This document shows, piece after piece, positions 1-5,975 of a stretch of 11,215 nt of DNA. Every line of letters starts with the position of its first letter. The stretch's first letter is position 1. A program made the position numbers and the translations under genes. Below the pieces are notes generated by a model that was given only the letters and a program-made list of their open reading frames with translations, did not search any database and was not told the DNA's origin. The stretch is from JBDTCS01 sp039923455 (lineage in GTDB: Bacteria > Bacteroidota > Ignavibacteria > Palsa-1295). The stretch is from contig JBDTCS010000339.1 in the NCBI GenBank assembly GCA_039923455.1, positions 1 through 11,215 of the forward strand, given 5' to 3'.

Positions 1-119
1 TTTCGGGCGCACATGTCGTAAAGTACGATGCCACAAATTTACCGAGCGGTCACTATTTTCTAAGACTGCAAGCCGGACAGACAGTCATCACGCAATCACT
101 CACGAAGACCGGCAACTAA
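1..119 (+). CDS. C-terminal end of a T9SS-secreted protein (partial, 5' end outside window)
   Basis: An open frame enters from the left edge (codons in phase with position 3) and stops at TAA 117-119. Only the last 38 residues are visible. They contain D-A-T-N-L-P-S-G-H-Y-F-L-R-L-Q followed by a short strand ending T-K-T-G-N. This is the final part of a T9SS type A sorting domain, the Ig-like tail that directs Sec-exported proteins through the type IX secretion machinery to the cell surface or medium. The tail is strikingly like that of the multicopper oxidase 19 bp downstream (about 22 of the last 35 residues identical). The two may be neighbouring paralogues, or may only share a recently copied sorting tail. 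The gene lies on the same strand and probably shares a transcript with the oxidase. The catalytic part lies outside the window, so no function can be given. Confidence 0.85.
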   Translation, partial: SGAHVVKYDATNLPSGHYFLRLQAGQTVITQSLTKTGN

Positions 120-137
120 GATCCGTAATGAAGCGAG

Positions 138-1958
138 ATGAGTAATCGGGAGCGCCTAACCATGAACGCCGCAGCACAATCGAATTGGATGCACATGAAA
201 AAAACATTCATTCTATTTCTCTTCACGCTCGCATTTGGCGTGCTCCTGATTGGGGAGCGGGCAACTGCGCAAGGGTATATTCCGTTGTGGATACCCGACA
301 CGCTATCGGGTACCACATTCGATCTTACACCCGCGCCTTCGTTTACGCATTTCCTTTCCGGACCGTCCACTCCGACGGAAGGCATCAATGGACCGATCTG
401 GGGACCGACGCTCATCTTCCGTCAAGGCGACTCGGTTCACATCAATGTCCATAACGGACTTGACGATGCGACGACGGTTCATTGGCACGGAATGCATTTG
501 CCGCCTACGGCCGATGGTGGCCCGCATCAACCTATACCATCGAGCGGCTGGTGGCATCCATCATGGAAAGTAACGAACAACGCCGCGACCTATTGGTATC
601 ATCCGCATCTGCACATGCTCACGGAGCGTCAATTGCTACTTGGACTTGGTGGACTCATCATCATTCGCGATAGTTTGGAATCAGCGCTTCCGCTTCCGCG
701 AACGTATGGAGTCGATGATATTCCGTTGGTGCTGACAGATCGCCGCTTCAACCATGACTCGAACAACGTGATTGCTAGTTCGCACTACGGCGATACAATG
801 CTTACGAACTTCACGTTCAACGCTGGATTCACCGTCCCTGCGCAGTTTGTACGCTTTCGCATTCTGTGCGGGACGAACGAAAGATTTTACAAAATCGGAT
901 TCAGCGACAATCGCACCTTCTACATCATTACGAGTGATGGCGGGCTCTTGAATGCACCCGTGCCCGTAACCCGTATTGTGCTTGGCCCGGGTGAACGTGT
1001 CGAGATACTTGTAAACTTCGCAGGCCAGCAGGGCAAAGCGGTTAACATGAAGGCCTTCAACACGGAACTTGCCCTCGATCAGCCCGGGAGTGAACCGATT
1101 GACTACCCTATCCCCGATTTTGCCAATGGACTGGGACATAGAGATTTTAATATACTACACCTACAGATTGGAAATCCTACAGCGAATCCGATAACAAAAC
1201 TTCCGACGAAGCTTGCATCCAATGTTTTTTGGGATACGACAAAAGTCAATGCAACGCGTCACATTCGCATGACAGACGCCGAAGGTGCTGATGGCGCACC
1301 GGTCAGCACTTCTTGGTTCAACGGAAAATTTTTCGATTTCGCACGCATCGACTTTCATGTCAAGCGTGACAATATCGAGATCTGGGAATTAGAGAACCAG
1401 TCCGCGATCGAACATCCATTTCATATTCACGATATCCAATTTCATATTCTCGATCGTAACGGAGTTCCACCGCCGTTGGAAGAACAAGGTTGGAAGGATG
1501 TCGTGCGAGTCACGAGTGGTTCGACGGTGCGATTCATAACGCGCTTTACAGATTTTTCGGACAGCTTGAATCCATACATGTATCACTGCCATATCGCGTA
1601 TCATGAGGATGCAGGCATGATGGGGCAGTTCGTCGTCGAAGGGCCTCCCTCAACGGTGTCTGTTCCTGGCGCACACGCGACAGAGGATCTATCGAGTGTT
1701 GTTTTCTATTCTAACTTTCCGGAGCCAGTTACTTCGCTTACCAAGTTGCGCTTCCGGTTGCCCTCCGAGCAAGTCGTTACGCTCAAAGTCTACAACGTAC
1801 TCGGTGATGAAGTTGCGACACTCGAGAATAGAAGGCTTCCGGCTGGAAATCATGACGTGACATTCGATGCCACGAATCTGTTAAGCGGTCACTATTTCCT
1901 TCGACTGCAATCGGGCTCGACGGTGCTTACGAGGCAAATGACCAAACTCTCGCGATAA
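138..1958 (+). CDS. Secreted multicopper oxidase (CueO/CotA/bilirubin-oxidase type) with T9SS sorting tail
   Basis: Copper enzyme that oxidises a substrate and reduces O2 to water. With 606 residues from the first ATG, all four copper-binding motifs are intact: HWHG (115-118), YHPHLH (154-159), HPFHIH (426-431), and HCHIAYHEDAGM (483-494) with the type 1 ligands Cys484, His489 and Met494. The cupredoxin core spans about residues 50-500. A T9SS type A domain fills about 520-606, so the mature enzyme should be extracellular or surface-attached. A Sec signal peptide begins at a Lys-Lys pair (21-22), has a hydrophobic stretch to about 38, and probably ends near ATA-Q (42-45). In-frame ATGs lie at 138, 162, 189 and 195. 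The signal peptide fits best with 189 or 195, whereas a GGGAG sits 9 nt before 162; I give the outermost start as the limit. The substrate (metal ion, phenol or other) cannot be read from the sequence, and I see no methionine-rich copper-export segment. Confidence 0.95.
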   Translation: MSNRERLTMNAAAQSNWMHMKKTFILFLFTLAFGVLLIGERATAQGYIPLWIPDTLSGTTFDLTPAPSFTHFLSGPSTPTEGINGPIWGPTLIFRQGDSVHINVHNGLDDATTVHWHGMHLPPTADGGPHQPIPSSGWWHPSWKVTNNAATYWYHPHLHMLTERQLLLGLGGLIIIRDSLESALPLPRTYGVDDIPLVLTDRRFNHDSNNVIASSHYGDTMLTNFTFNAGFTVPAQFVRFRILCGTNERFYKIGFSDNRTFYIITSDGGLLNAPVPVTRIVLGPGERVEILVNFAGQQGKAVNMKAFNTELALDQPGSEPIDYPIPDFANGLGHRDFNILHLQIGNPTANPITKLPTKLASNVFWDTTKVNATRHIRMTDAEGADGAPVSTSWFNGKFFDFARIDFHVKRDNIEIWELENQSAIEHPFHIHDIQFHILDRNGVPPPLEEQGWKDVVRVTSGSTVRFITRFTDFSDSLNPYMYHCHIAYHEDAGMMGQFVVEGPPSTVSVPGAHATEDLSSVVFYSNFPEPVTSLTKLRFRLPSEQVVTLKVYNVLGDEVATLENRRLPAGNHDVTFDATNLLSGHYFLRLQSGSTVLTRQMTKLSR

Positions 1959-1976
1959 CTAAATCTTGTTGCGCCG

Positions 1977-2010
1977 GATACGACCGAGATCGAGCGATCG
2001 AGATCGTATC
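1977..2010. terminator. Imperfect stem-loop between convergent genes, possible bidirectional terminator
   Basis: A 34-nt inverted repeat lies in the 69-bp gap between the convergent oxidase and propeller genes. The outer arms are GATACGA and TCGTATC (7 bp). An inner 4-bp stem (GATC/GATC) follows after a mismatched stretch, with a GAGC loop. The position suits a transcription end point for both genes. Neither side has a clear T-run, so intrinsic termination is uncertain. Confidence 0.4.
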
Positions 2011-2027
2011 ATGCTCGCGTCGTTCCT

Positions 2028-3221
2028 CTATCTCTGAATCATTAACTTGCTTGTGCTCACTCCGCTCTTAATGTGAGAGATGAGATAATAACTCCCTGGT
2101 TCGAGCAGTGATGTGTTCAGCGTGAATTGTCGAGCACCAGTTTGCTGCATGTTCGTGGGCAGTTTTCTTCCAAGCACATCATAGATCTCAAACTGCGAAC
2201 TCGCAATATCCGCATTACGTGTTTCTACGTTTACCGAATTTTGTGCAGGGTTAGGTGTGAGAACAACTTGTGCAGTTTGCTCGGCAACCTCCTTCACAGC
2301 GTTTGGAGAGTTGAGCATGAACATCCCGCTATCGGTACCGACGAGGAAGTGTTGCATTGGTGTCACGAGAAAATTCGACGCCCACGTTCCGCGCGCACCG
2401 GTCATTGCGGTATCCCATGTGATGCCATGGTCGATGGTATGCACGATGCCGGTTTTATACATGCTGCCGAAGCCCTCGGTCTTGGAAGTGAAATAGAGTG
2501 AGTTGATCCAGTTCGGAGTCTTCAACGCCGTTTTCCAGGTCTTGCCGTCATCATCCGAATAGATCAGCTTGGTGTAATACGCAATCCAGATCGTGCCGTT
2601 GCTCACTGTTATTCCCGTTACGTCCGTCATCGATTCGTTGTGCAAAAGCTTCCAACTATCCCCGTGATTTGTCGAACGATACACCATACCACCGGTGATG
2701 CCTTGATTGCCTGCGTAGATATCTCCCGTCGAAGAAACGTAGATGCTGCCGATATCGAAAAAGTTGGAGCTGGTACCGGTGCTCGATTCCTGCCATGTCG
2801 CACCTCTATCGGTCGATCGTTGTATCGGATTATTTTGCCCTGAATACATATAACCGAGATCATCCGAAACGCACAGCCGAGTCGAGAATCCCTTCTGACT
2901 CACAGTTGTCCAGTTCGCTCCTCCATCAATCGAAGTGACATAGCCGGCATACGCGAAAAGAAACATCTCACCGGTTGGGAGTACGACGGGCGATCCAAAT
3001 TTATCCGAGTTCGTACGCGCTCGAAGCAATTTCCAATCCTTCTCATCGCTGGAAACATAAAAACCATCACTCCTAAGTGCGTAAACCTTGCCACCCACGG
3101 ATTGGAGCGTGTACGTAGCACCCGGTGAGCCAATCTGCGTCCACTTGATTTGACCAAAGGCTGCGCTTCCAAAACAAATTATTGCGATAAAAACAGAGTA
3201 ACAAAGTTTACGAACGAACAT
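2028..3221 (-). CDS. Secreted Asp-box (BNR/YCF48-like) beta-propeller protein with T9SS sorting tail
   Basis: 397 residues. A Sec signal peptide covers about 1-23 (Arg-Lys, then a hydrophobic run ending F-G-Q). The body is a repeat protein with five clear Asp-box motifs of the S-x-D-x-G-x-T-W type: 97-104, 136-143, 183-190, 222-229 and 262-269. A worn copy (SSDEKDW, 57-63) comes first. Spacing of about 40 residues fits blades of a sialidase/YCF48-like propeller. From about 316, L-T-P-N-P-A-Q-N-S-V begins a T9SS type A sorting domain running to the end. No enzyme residues can be assigned: Asp boxes occur in sialidases, but also in many non-catalytic binding or adhesion proteins. The start is well supported, with GGAG at 3229-3232 (minus strand) 7 nt before ATG. 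It converges on the oxidase and is not in its operon. A role in surface binding is an inference only. Confidence 0.9.
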   Translation of the reverse strand: MFVRKLCYSVFIAIICFGSAAFGQIKWTQIGSPGATYTLQSVGGKVYALRSDGFYVSSDEKDWKLLRARTNSDKFGSPVVLPTGEMFLFAYAGYVTSIDGGANWTTVSQKGFSTRLCVSDDLGYMYSGQNNPIQRSTDRGATWQESSTGTSSNFFDIGSIYVSSTGDIYAGNQGITGGMVYRSTNHGDSWKLLHNESMTDVTGITVSNGTIWIAYYTKLIYSDDDGKTWKTALKTPNWINSLYFTSKTEGFGSMYKTGIVHTIDHGITWDTAMTGARGTWASNFLVTPMQHFLVGTDSGMFMLNSPNAVKEVAEQTAQVVLTPNPAQNSVNVETRNADIASSQFEIYDVLGRKLPTNMQQTGARQFTLNTSLLEPGSYYLISHIKSGVSTSKLMIQR

Positions 3222-3563
3222 ACTTATTCTCCAGAAATTTATTGAATTGAACTAGATGCTACTTGACTACCTTTTATGAACACGTGATCCGGAGGCCTGT
3301 TTCAGAATTTGCGCTTGATATTTCGGAATTGCGAGTACCTCATGAACCCCCACTTCCTACGAATCGAAAATTATTTATGTGGGATTAGCATCACTACCGA
3401 TGGATCGATTATCTTCGCCCGATGCGCAAATACTGAACAGAGTGAAGGATGCTCCGATAAGCTTTCTTTGATCTGTTACTCATCTCTTTCATAGACCAGC
3501 GTCCGCAGTAGTTTTGTATATTAATATTCAATTTGATAGGCACCTATATCAGAGAATTCAGAC
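3222..3563. other. Intergenic region without a credible gene; small palindromes near its right end
   Basis: About 340 bp separate the propeller gene from the left repeat of the GxxExxY unit. It should hold the propeller promoter (minus strand) and any promoter for the GxxExxY gene (plus strand). I see no convincing -35/-10 pair. An AT-rich stretch at 3512-3535 with a TTTG is a loose match to the Bacteroidota -7 element. Small inverted repeats cluster at the right end: ATAGG-CA-CCTAT (3536-3547), then a 15-nt palindrome that overlaps the unit's edge. No RNA gene or copy of the tRNA end was recognised. Confidence 0.6.
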
Positions 3564-3571
3564 TGTCTGAA
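3557..3571. repeat. 15-nt palindrome across the left edge of the GxxExxY unit
   Basis: TTCAGAC-T-GTCTGAA has perfect 7-bp arms around one central base. Its right half is the outer tip of the left 36-bp inverted repeat; its left half lies outside the unit. The right border has no matching palindrome, because the bases beyond its GTTCAGACA tip do not fold back. Confidence 0.7.
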
Positions 3572-3599
3572 CCTGGATTTGGGGGGATTTTTGGGATTT
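3564..3599 (+). repeat. Left 36-bp terminal inverted repeat of the GxxExxY unit
   Basis: Begins TGTCTGAACCTGGATTTGGG and contains three GGATTT words starting at 3575, 3585 and 3594. It matches the reverse complement of 4026-4061 at 33 of 36 positions; the differences are at repeat positions 21, 27 and 28. It sits just upstream of the gene and would be transcribed as its leader. Confidence 0.92.
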
Positions 3600-3614
3600 C
3601 GGGAATAATAATAT

Positions 3615-4037
3615 ATGAGCCAGACTGATACTAAATTTGAGGACGGCGATATTACAGGCGCAATAATTGGCTGTGCTATGCGCGTCCATAGTGCGCTCGG
3701 AAATGGATTTCAAGAAGTGATTTATCAGCGCGCATTAGCAATCGAATTAGCAAAAGCCAAGATTGCATATCAGCGGGAATTCGAAATGCCGGTATATTAC
3801 GATGGTCAGGAAATAGGAATACGCCGCGTCGATTTTTTTATTGATGCAAAGATTTCCGTTGAACTCAAAGCAATCATCACCTTGGAACCGGTCCATTTAG
3901 CCCAAGCCAAAAATTATCTTGAGGCCTATAATCTCAAGATCGGTCTGCTGCTTAATTTTGGATCGAAAAGCCTAGATATCCGACGACTTATCAATCCAAA
4001 ACACAAAGCAGTATCCCCATCCATCAAATCCCAGTAA
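3615..4037 (+). CDS. GxxExxY family protein (PD-(D/E)xK nuclease-like, PDDEXK_3)
   Basis: 140 residues, a normal full length for the family. The naming motif is G-F-Q-E-V-I-Y at 31-37, preceded by a conserved-looking V-H-S-A-L-G-N-G. A nuclease-like signature follows: Asp73 in R-R-V-D-F, then Glu83-Leu-Lys85 in V-E-L-K-A, the spacing expected of a PD-(D/E)xK core. Leu-Gln-A-K-N-Y-L-type helices (about 95-105) complete the fold. The family occurs widely, often in several copies per genome, and to my knowledge has no settled biochemical role; metal-dependent DNA or RNA cleavage is inferred from the motif. It has no signal peptide or membrane segment, so it should be cytoplasmic. The last residues (from about I137) and the stop codon are encoded by the right inverted repeat. 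A GGGA 10 nt before ATG is a weak ribosome site. Confidence 0.93.
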   Translation: MSQTDTKFEDGDITGAIIGCAMRVHSALGNGFQEVIYQRALAIELAKAKIAYQREFEMPVYYDGQEIGIRRVDFFIDAKISVELKAIITLEPVHLAQAKNYLEAYNLKIGLLLNFGSKSLDIRRLINPKHKAVSPSIKSQ

Positions 4038-4061
4038 TCCACCCAAATCCAGGTTCAGACA
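4026..4061 (-). repeat. Right 36-bp terminal inverted repeat of the GxxExxY unit
   Basis: Read on the minus strand it begins TGTCTGAACCTGGATTTGGG, as the left copy does, and keeps the same spacing of the three GGATTT-like words (the middle one is GGATTA). It overlaps the final three codons and the TAA of the GxxExxY gene. The three base differences from the left copy fall where the right copy must form those codons and the stop, which may reflect coding constraint. Confidence 0.92.
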
Positions 4062-4082
4062 AATGTAGCCTAAGGAAAAAGT

Positions 4083-4322
4083 ATGAAGGATTCTATTATC
4101 CCATCGGAAGATCACAATGGCCGAAGAGTGTACGACGCGAAGGCCGAGACGTGGTACTTTTCAGTCGTGAATATTGTGCAGCGAGCTAAGGAAGGTTCTG
4201 AAGTGGCGACAAATTGTCACCAGTTGAAAATGCCAGCGGCAGATGGCAAAATGAGGACAAGTGATGCAGCAGCCCCGAAAAACATTATTGCGCTTGATCC
4301 AATCGGTACCAAGCCCAAAAGC
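4083..4322 (+). pseudogene. Decayed BRO-N / DinD-like (phage antirepressor-type) gene remnant
   Basis: About 80 residues resemble the start of BRO-N/DNA-damage-inducible-D-like proteins. R-R-V-Y-D-A-K-A-E-T-W-Y-F-S-V-V (15-29) is the usual opening. E-G-S-E-V-A-T-N-C-H-Q-L-K-M-P-A-A-D-G-K-M (37-57) is the later conserved block. In intact relatives about 20-25 residues (a helix with Q-x-A-R-x-Y-W-x-x-L-K) lie between these, so an in-frame internal deletion is likely after residue 33. After D-G-K-M the match fades (S-D-A-A-A-P-K-N-I-I, P-K-S-R) and the rest of the protein is absent. The frame stays open to 4655 but only reads antisense through the tRNA. A good AAGGA ribosome site lies 6 nt before ATG, so the front end was once expressed. 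The family binds DNA in phages and mobile elements. The assignment rests on remembered family patterns. Confidence 0.7.
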
Positions 4323-4362
4323 CGAGCTTTAGCCTTTTGTTGCCCTAACGTTGCCCTTTTAC

Positions 4363-4398
4363 GAAAAAAGCCGTTAAGTCTTTACAAACTTAACGACT
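4363..4398 (-). terminator. Rho-independent terminator of tRNA-Gln
   Basis: On the minus strand, AGTCGTTAAGT pairs with ACTTAACGGCT (11 bp, one G-U pair) around an 8-nt loop, followed directly by six T (4369 down to 4364). It begins four bases after the tRNA's 3' end, so it ends the tRNA transcript and perhaps a clpX-tRNA readthrough transcript. The plus side has no T-run. Confidence 0.9.
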
Positions 4399-4401
4399 TA
4401 G

Positions 4402-4473
4402 CTGCCTCGCCAGGATTCGAACCTGGAATCTACTGCTCCAGAGGCAGCCGCCATACCATTAGGCCACGAGGCA
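4402..4473 (-). tRNA. trnQ: tRNA-Gln, anticodon CTG
   Basis: A 72-nt cloverleaf on the minus strand. The acceptor arms TGCCTCG/CGAGGCA pair fully (7 bp). The D arm is GCC/GGC. The anticodon arm GCTGC/GCAGT (one G-U) encloses loop CTCTGGA, which places anticodon CTG at 4439-4441 (reads CAG, glutamine). The T arm CCAGG/CCTGG encloses TTCGAAT. The first base is T, paired with A72, and the discriminator is G; both suit glutamine tRNAs. The 3' CCA is not encoded and must be added after transcription. The gene lies 125 bp downstream of clpX on the same strand, with its own terminator close behind. Confidence 0.97.
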
Positions 4474-4482
4474 ATTATTACT

Positions 4483-4526
4483 GGATGCTTCGCGGCGTGG
4501 GAAAACCCTCCCATTTGCGAAGCACC
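4483..4526 (-). other. Long stem-loop between clpX and tRNA-Gln
   Basis: On the minus strand GGTGCTTCGC pairs with GCGAAGCATC (10 bp, one G-U). After an internal loop (AAA opposite CGCC), TGGGA pairs with TCCCA around a 6-nt loop. The outer stem has a G-U on the minus strand that would be an A-C mismatch on the plus strand, so the folded RNA is more likely read in the clpX-tRNA direction. It could protect the clpX 3' end or guide processing of the tRNA precursor. No T-run follows. Confidence 0.55.
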
Positions 4527-4598
4527 GAGACAACACAGGTCGCCAATATCGGGTTTCGGCGAAATTCTCTAGTCCATGAAAAGAGTCCTACCCGTTGG

Positions 4599-5924
4599 TT
4601 ATGCGGCCTGTTTCTCTTCTTTTTGGATCAGGATTACGTCGGAGTTGCCTTCTAAGAACTCTCGCGTGACGATGCACTTCTCGAGGCGCTTATCGTCCGG
4701 TAGGCGGAACATCAGATCCATGAGCACGGTCTCCATGATGGAACGTAGCGCTCGTGCGCCGGTGCCGCGTTCCATTGCGCGCTCGATGATGAGTTGCAAG
4801 GCTGCTGGTTCGAACTCGAGATCCACGCCTTCCATCGCGAAGAGCTTGCGGTATTGCTTGACGAGTGCATTGCGCGGCTCTGTGAGTACGCGAAGCATCG
4901 CATCTTTCGTAAGTCCGTTGAGCGCTGCGAGCACCGGAAAGCGACCTGTGAGTTCGGGAATAAATCCGAACTTGAGCAGATCATCCGGCAATACATACTG
5001 AAAAATATCTGCGACTTTCGCATCGATCTTCGATGGAATGCTTGCGCCAAAGCCGATCGGATTTTTGTGCAAACGTTTTAGGATAATCGTCTCCAATCCG
5101 TTGAATGCACCGCCGGCGATAAAAAGAATGTGCTTCGTATTGATATGGACGAGCGGCTGCTCGGGATGCTTGCGTCCGCCTTTTGGTGGAACGCCCGCGA
5201 TCGTACCTTCGAGCAACTTAAGCAAACCTTGCTGCACGCCTTCACCCGAAACATCGCGTGTGATCGATGGGCTATCGCTCTTGCGTGCGACCTTATCGAT
5301 CTCATCCAAATAAATAATACCATGCTCTGCACGCGCAACATCATAGTCAGCGGCTTGCAAGAGCGAAGAGAGAATCGACTCGACGTCATCGCCAACATAC
5401 CCAGCTTCGGTGAGCGTAGTAGCATCGGCAACTGCAAACGGTACATCAAGAATTTTTGCAAGCGTTTGTGCGAGCAATGTTTTTCCCGTGCCTGTTGGTC
5501 CGAGCAGAATGATGTTCGATTTTTCGATCTCGGTATCTTCAAATCCTTCGACGCCAATGAGCGTCTCGGAATCAATACGCTTGTAATGGTTATACACCGC
5601 GACCGAGAGTATCTTCTTCGCTTCTTCCTGCTCGATCACATATTCATCGAGCGCCTTTTTGAGTGCGCTCGGCGTGAATGTGTTGAGGCCAAGATTTCTC
5701 GCGGTCTTCTTACGAGAGAATTGTGGCAAGTGCGCGCGGAGCAGATCGACATGATTCGCTGTGCAAATATCACAAATGAACGCACCACCAAATGGAGCGC
5801 TGATGAGGGTCAGCACTTCTTCTGCGGATCTACCGCAGAAGGAGCAGTAGACCGGCCTATCTGTTACGTGATCGCCACCAATCACACCTGGAGTACCGGG
5901 CTTACGAATTTTTTTATCTGACAT
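4599..5924 (-). CDS. clpX: ATP-dependent Clp protease ATP-binding subunit ClpX
   Basis: AAA+ unfoldase that recognises tagged or regulatory proteins, unfolds them with ATP, and feeds them to the ClpP peptidase in the cytoplasm. 441 residues from ATG 5924. The N-terminal zinc-binding domain has C-S-F-C (27-30) and C-D-I-C (51-54). Walker A is GPTGTGKT (142-149), the pore loop G-Y-V-G is 175-178, and Walker B is IIYLDEIDK (203-211). The R-K-H pore segment is 251-253. The ClpP-docking loop I-G-F is 290-292, so partnership with ClpP is expected. An arginine-finger candidate (E-L-T-G-R-F, Arg328) and sensor-2 G-A-R-A-L-R (about 389-394) follow. An in-frame TTG at 5975 would add 17 residues; ATG is preferred because it places M-S-D-K-K at the expected distance from the zinc domain. 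clpP and tig, common neighbours, are absent here; tRNA-Gln lies downstream. Confidence 0.97.
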   Translation of the reverse strand: MSDKKIRKPGTPGVIGGDHVTDRPVYCSFCGRSAEEVLTLISAPFGGAFICDICTANHVDLLRAHLPQFSRKKTARNLGLNTFTPSALKKALDEYVIEQEEAKKILSVAVYNHYKRIDSETLIGVEGFEDTEIEKSNIILLGPTGTGKTLLAQTLAKILDVPFAVADATTLTEAGYVGDDVESILSSLLQAADYDVARAEHGIIYLDEIDKVARKSDSPSITRDVSGEGVQQGLLKLLEGTIAGVPPKGGRKHPEQPLVHINTKHILFIAGGAFNGLETIILKRLHKNPIGFGASIPSKIDAKVADIFQYVLPDDLLKFGFIPELTGRFPVLAALNGLTKDAMLRVLTEPRNALVKQYRKLFAMEGVDLEFEPAALQLIIERAMERGTGARALRSIMETVLMDLMFRLPDDKRLEKCIVTREFLEGNSDVILIQKEEKQAA

Positions 5925-5949
5925 AGTACGAATGTTAGTAGCAAAGTCC

Positions 5950-5966
5950 CGAGAGAAAATCTCTCG
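5950..5966. promoter_or_regulatory. Perfect 17-nt inverted repeat in the clpX leader
   Basis: CGAGAGA-AAA-TCTCTCG has 7-bp arms and a 3-nt spacer, 25 bp upstream of the clpX ATG at 5924. It could be an operator or a short mRNA hairpin near the ribosome site. If translation began at TTG 5975 it would instead be coding. It does not match the CIRCE heat-shock operator. Confidence 0.4.
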
Positions 5967-5975
5967 CTTCGCCAA

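Larger units (their letters stand above)
3564..4061 (+). mobile_element. 498-bp gene-repeat unit: GxxExxY gene bounded by 36-bp inverted repeats
   Basis: A single small gene (3615-4037) is enclosed by inverted repeats at 3564-3599 and 4026-4061. The unit has almost no spare sequence: the start codon is 15 nt inside the left repeat, and the stop codon lies within the right repeat. This compactness suggests that gene and repeats move or are maintained together, as in a minimal insertion element. There is no transposase-like gene, and I see no obvious target-site duplication (left flank ends TTCAGAC, right flank begins AATGTAGCC). Mobility is therefore inferred from layout. The unit lies beside a decayed BRO-type gene and a tRNA, which fits an accessory locus. 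Confidence 0.5.

Noticed and set aside
681..1139. 152-residue minus-strand frame inside the oxidase gene
   Set aside because: It is antisense to conserved copper oxidase sequence and has no ribosome site or recognisable motif.
3309..3494. Possible 61-residue plus-strand protein starting with TTG
   Set aside because: It has a rare start, no ribosome site, no recognisable composition or motif, and lies in a promoter-type intergenic region.
3564..4061. CRISPR array suggested by repeated GGATTT words
   Set aside because: There are only two long repeats, inverted rather than direct, separated by a coding gene; no spacers and no cas genes.
3222..4402. Integrase-type island with att sites at tRNA-Gln
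   Set aside because: I found no second copy of the tRNA 3' end in the flanking sequence and no integrase gene, so only a weak island hint remains.
4323..4655. Continuation of the BRO-type reading frame for another 110 residues
   Set aside because: It reads antisense through the terminator, tRNA-Gln and into clpX. The L-A-A-S-P-G-F-E-P-G-I string is the usual false translation of a tRNA 3' end.
5130..5921. 263-residue open frame on the plus strand
   Set aside because: It lies wholly antisense to clpX, whose conserved motifs are complete, and shows no family features of its own.
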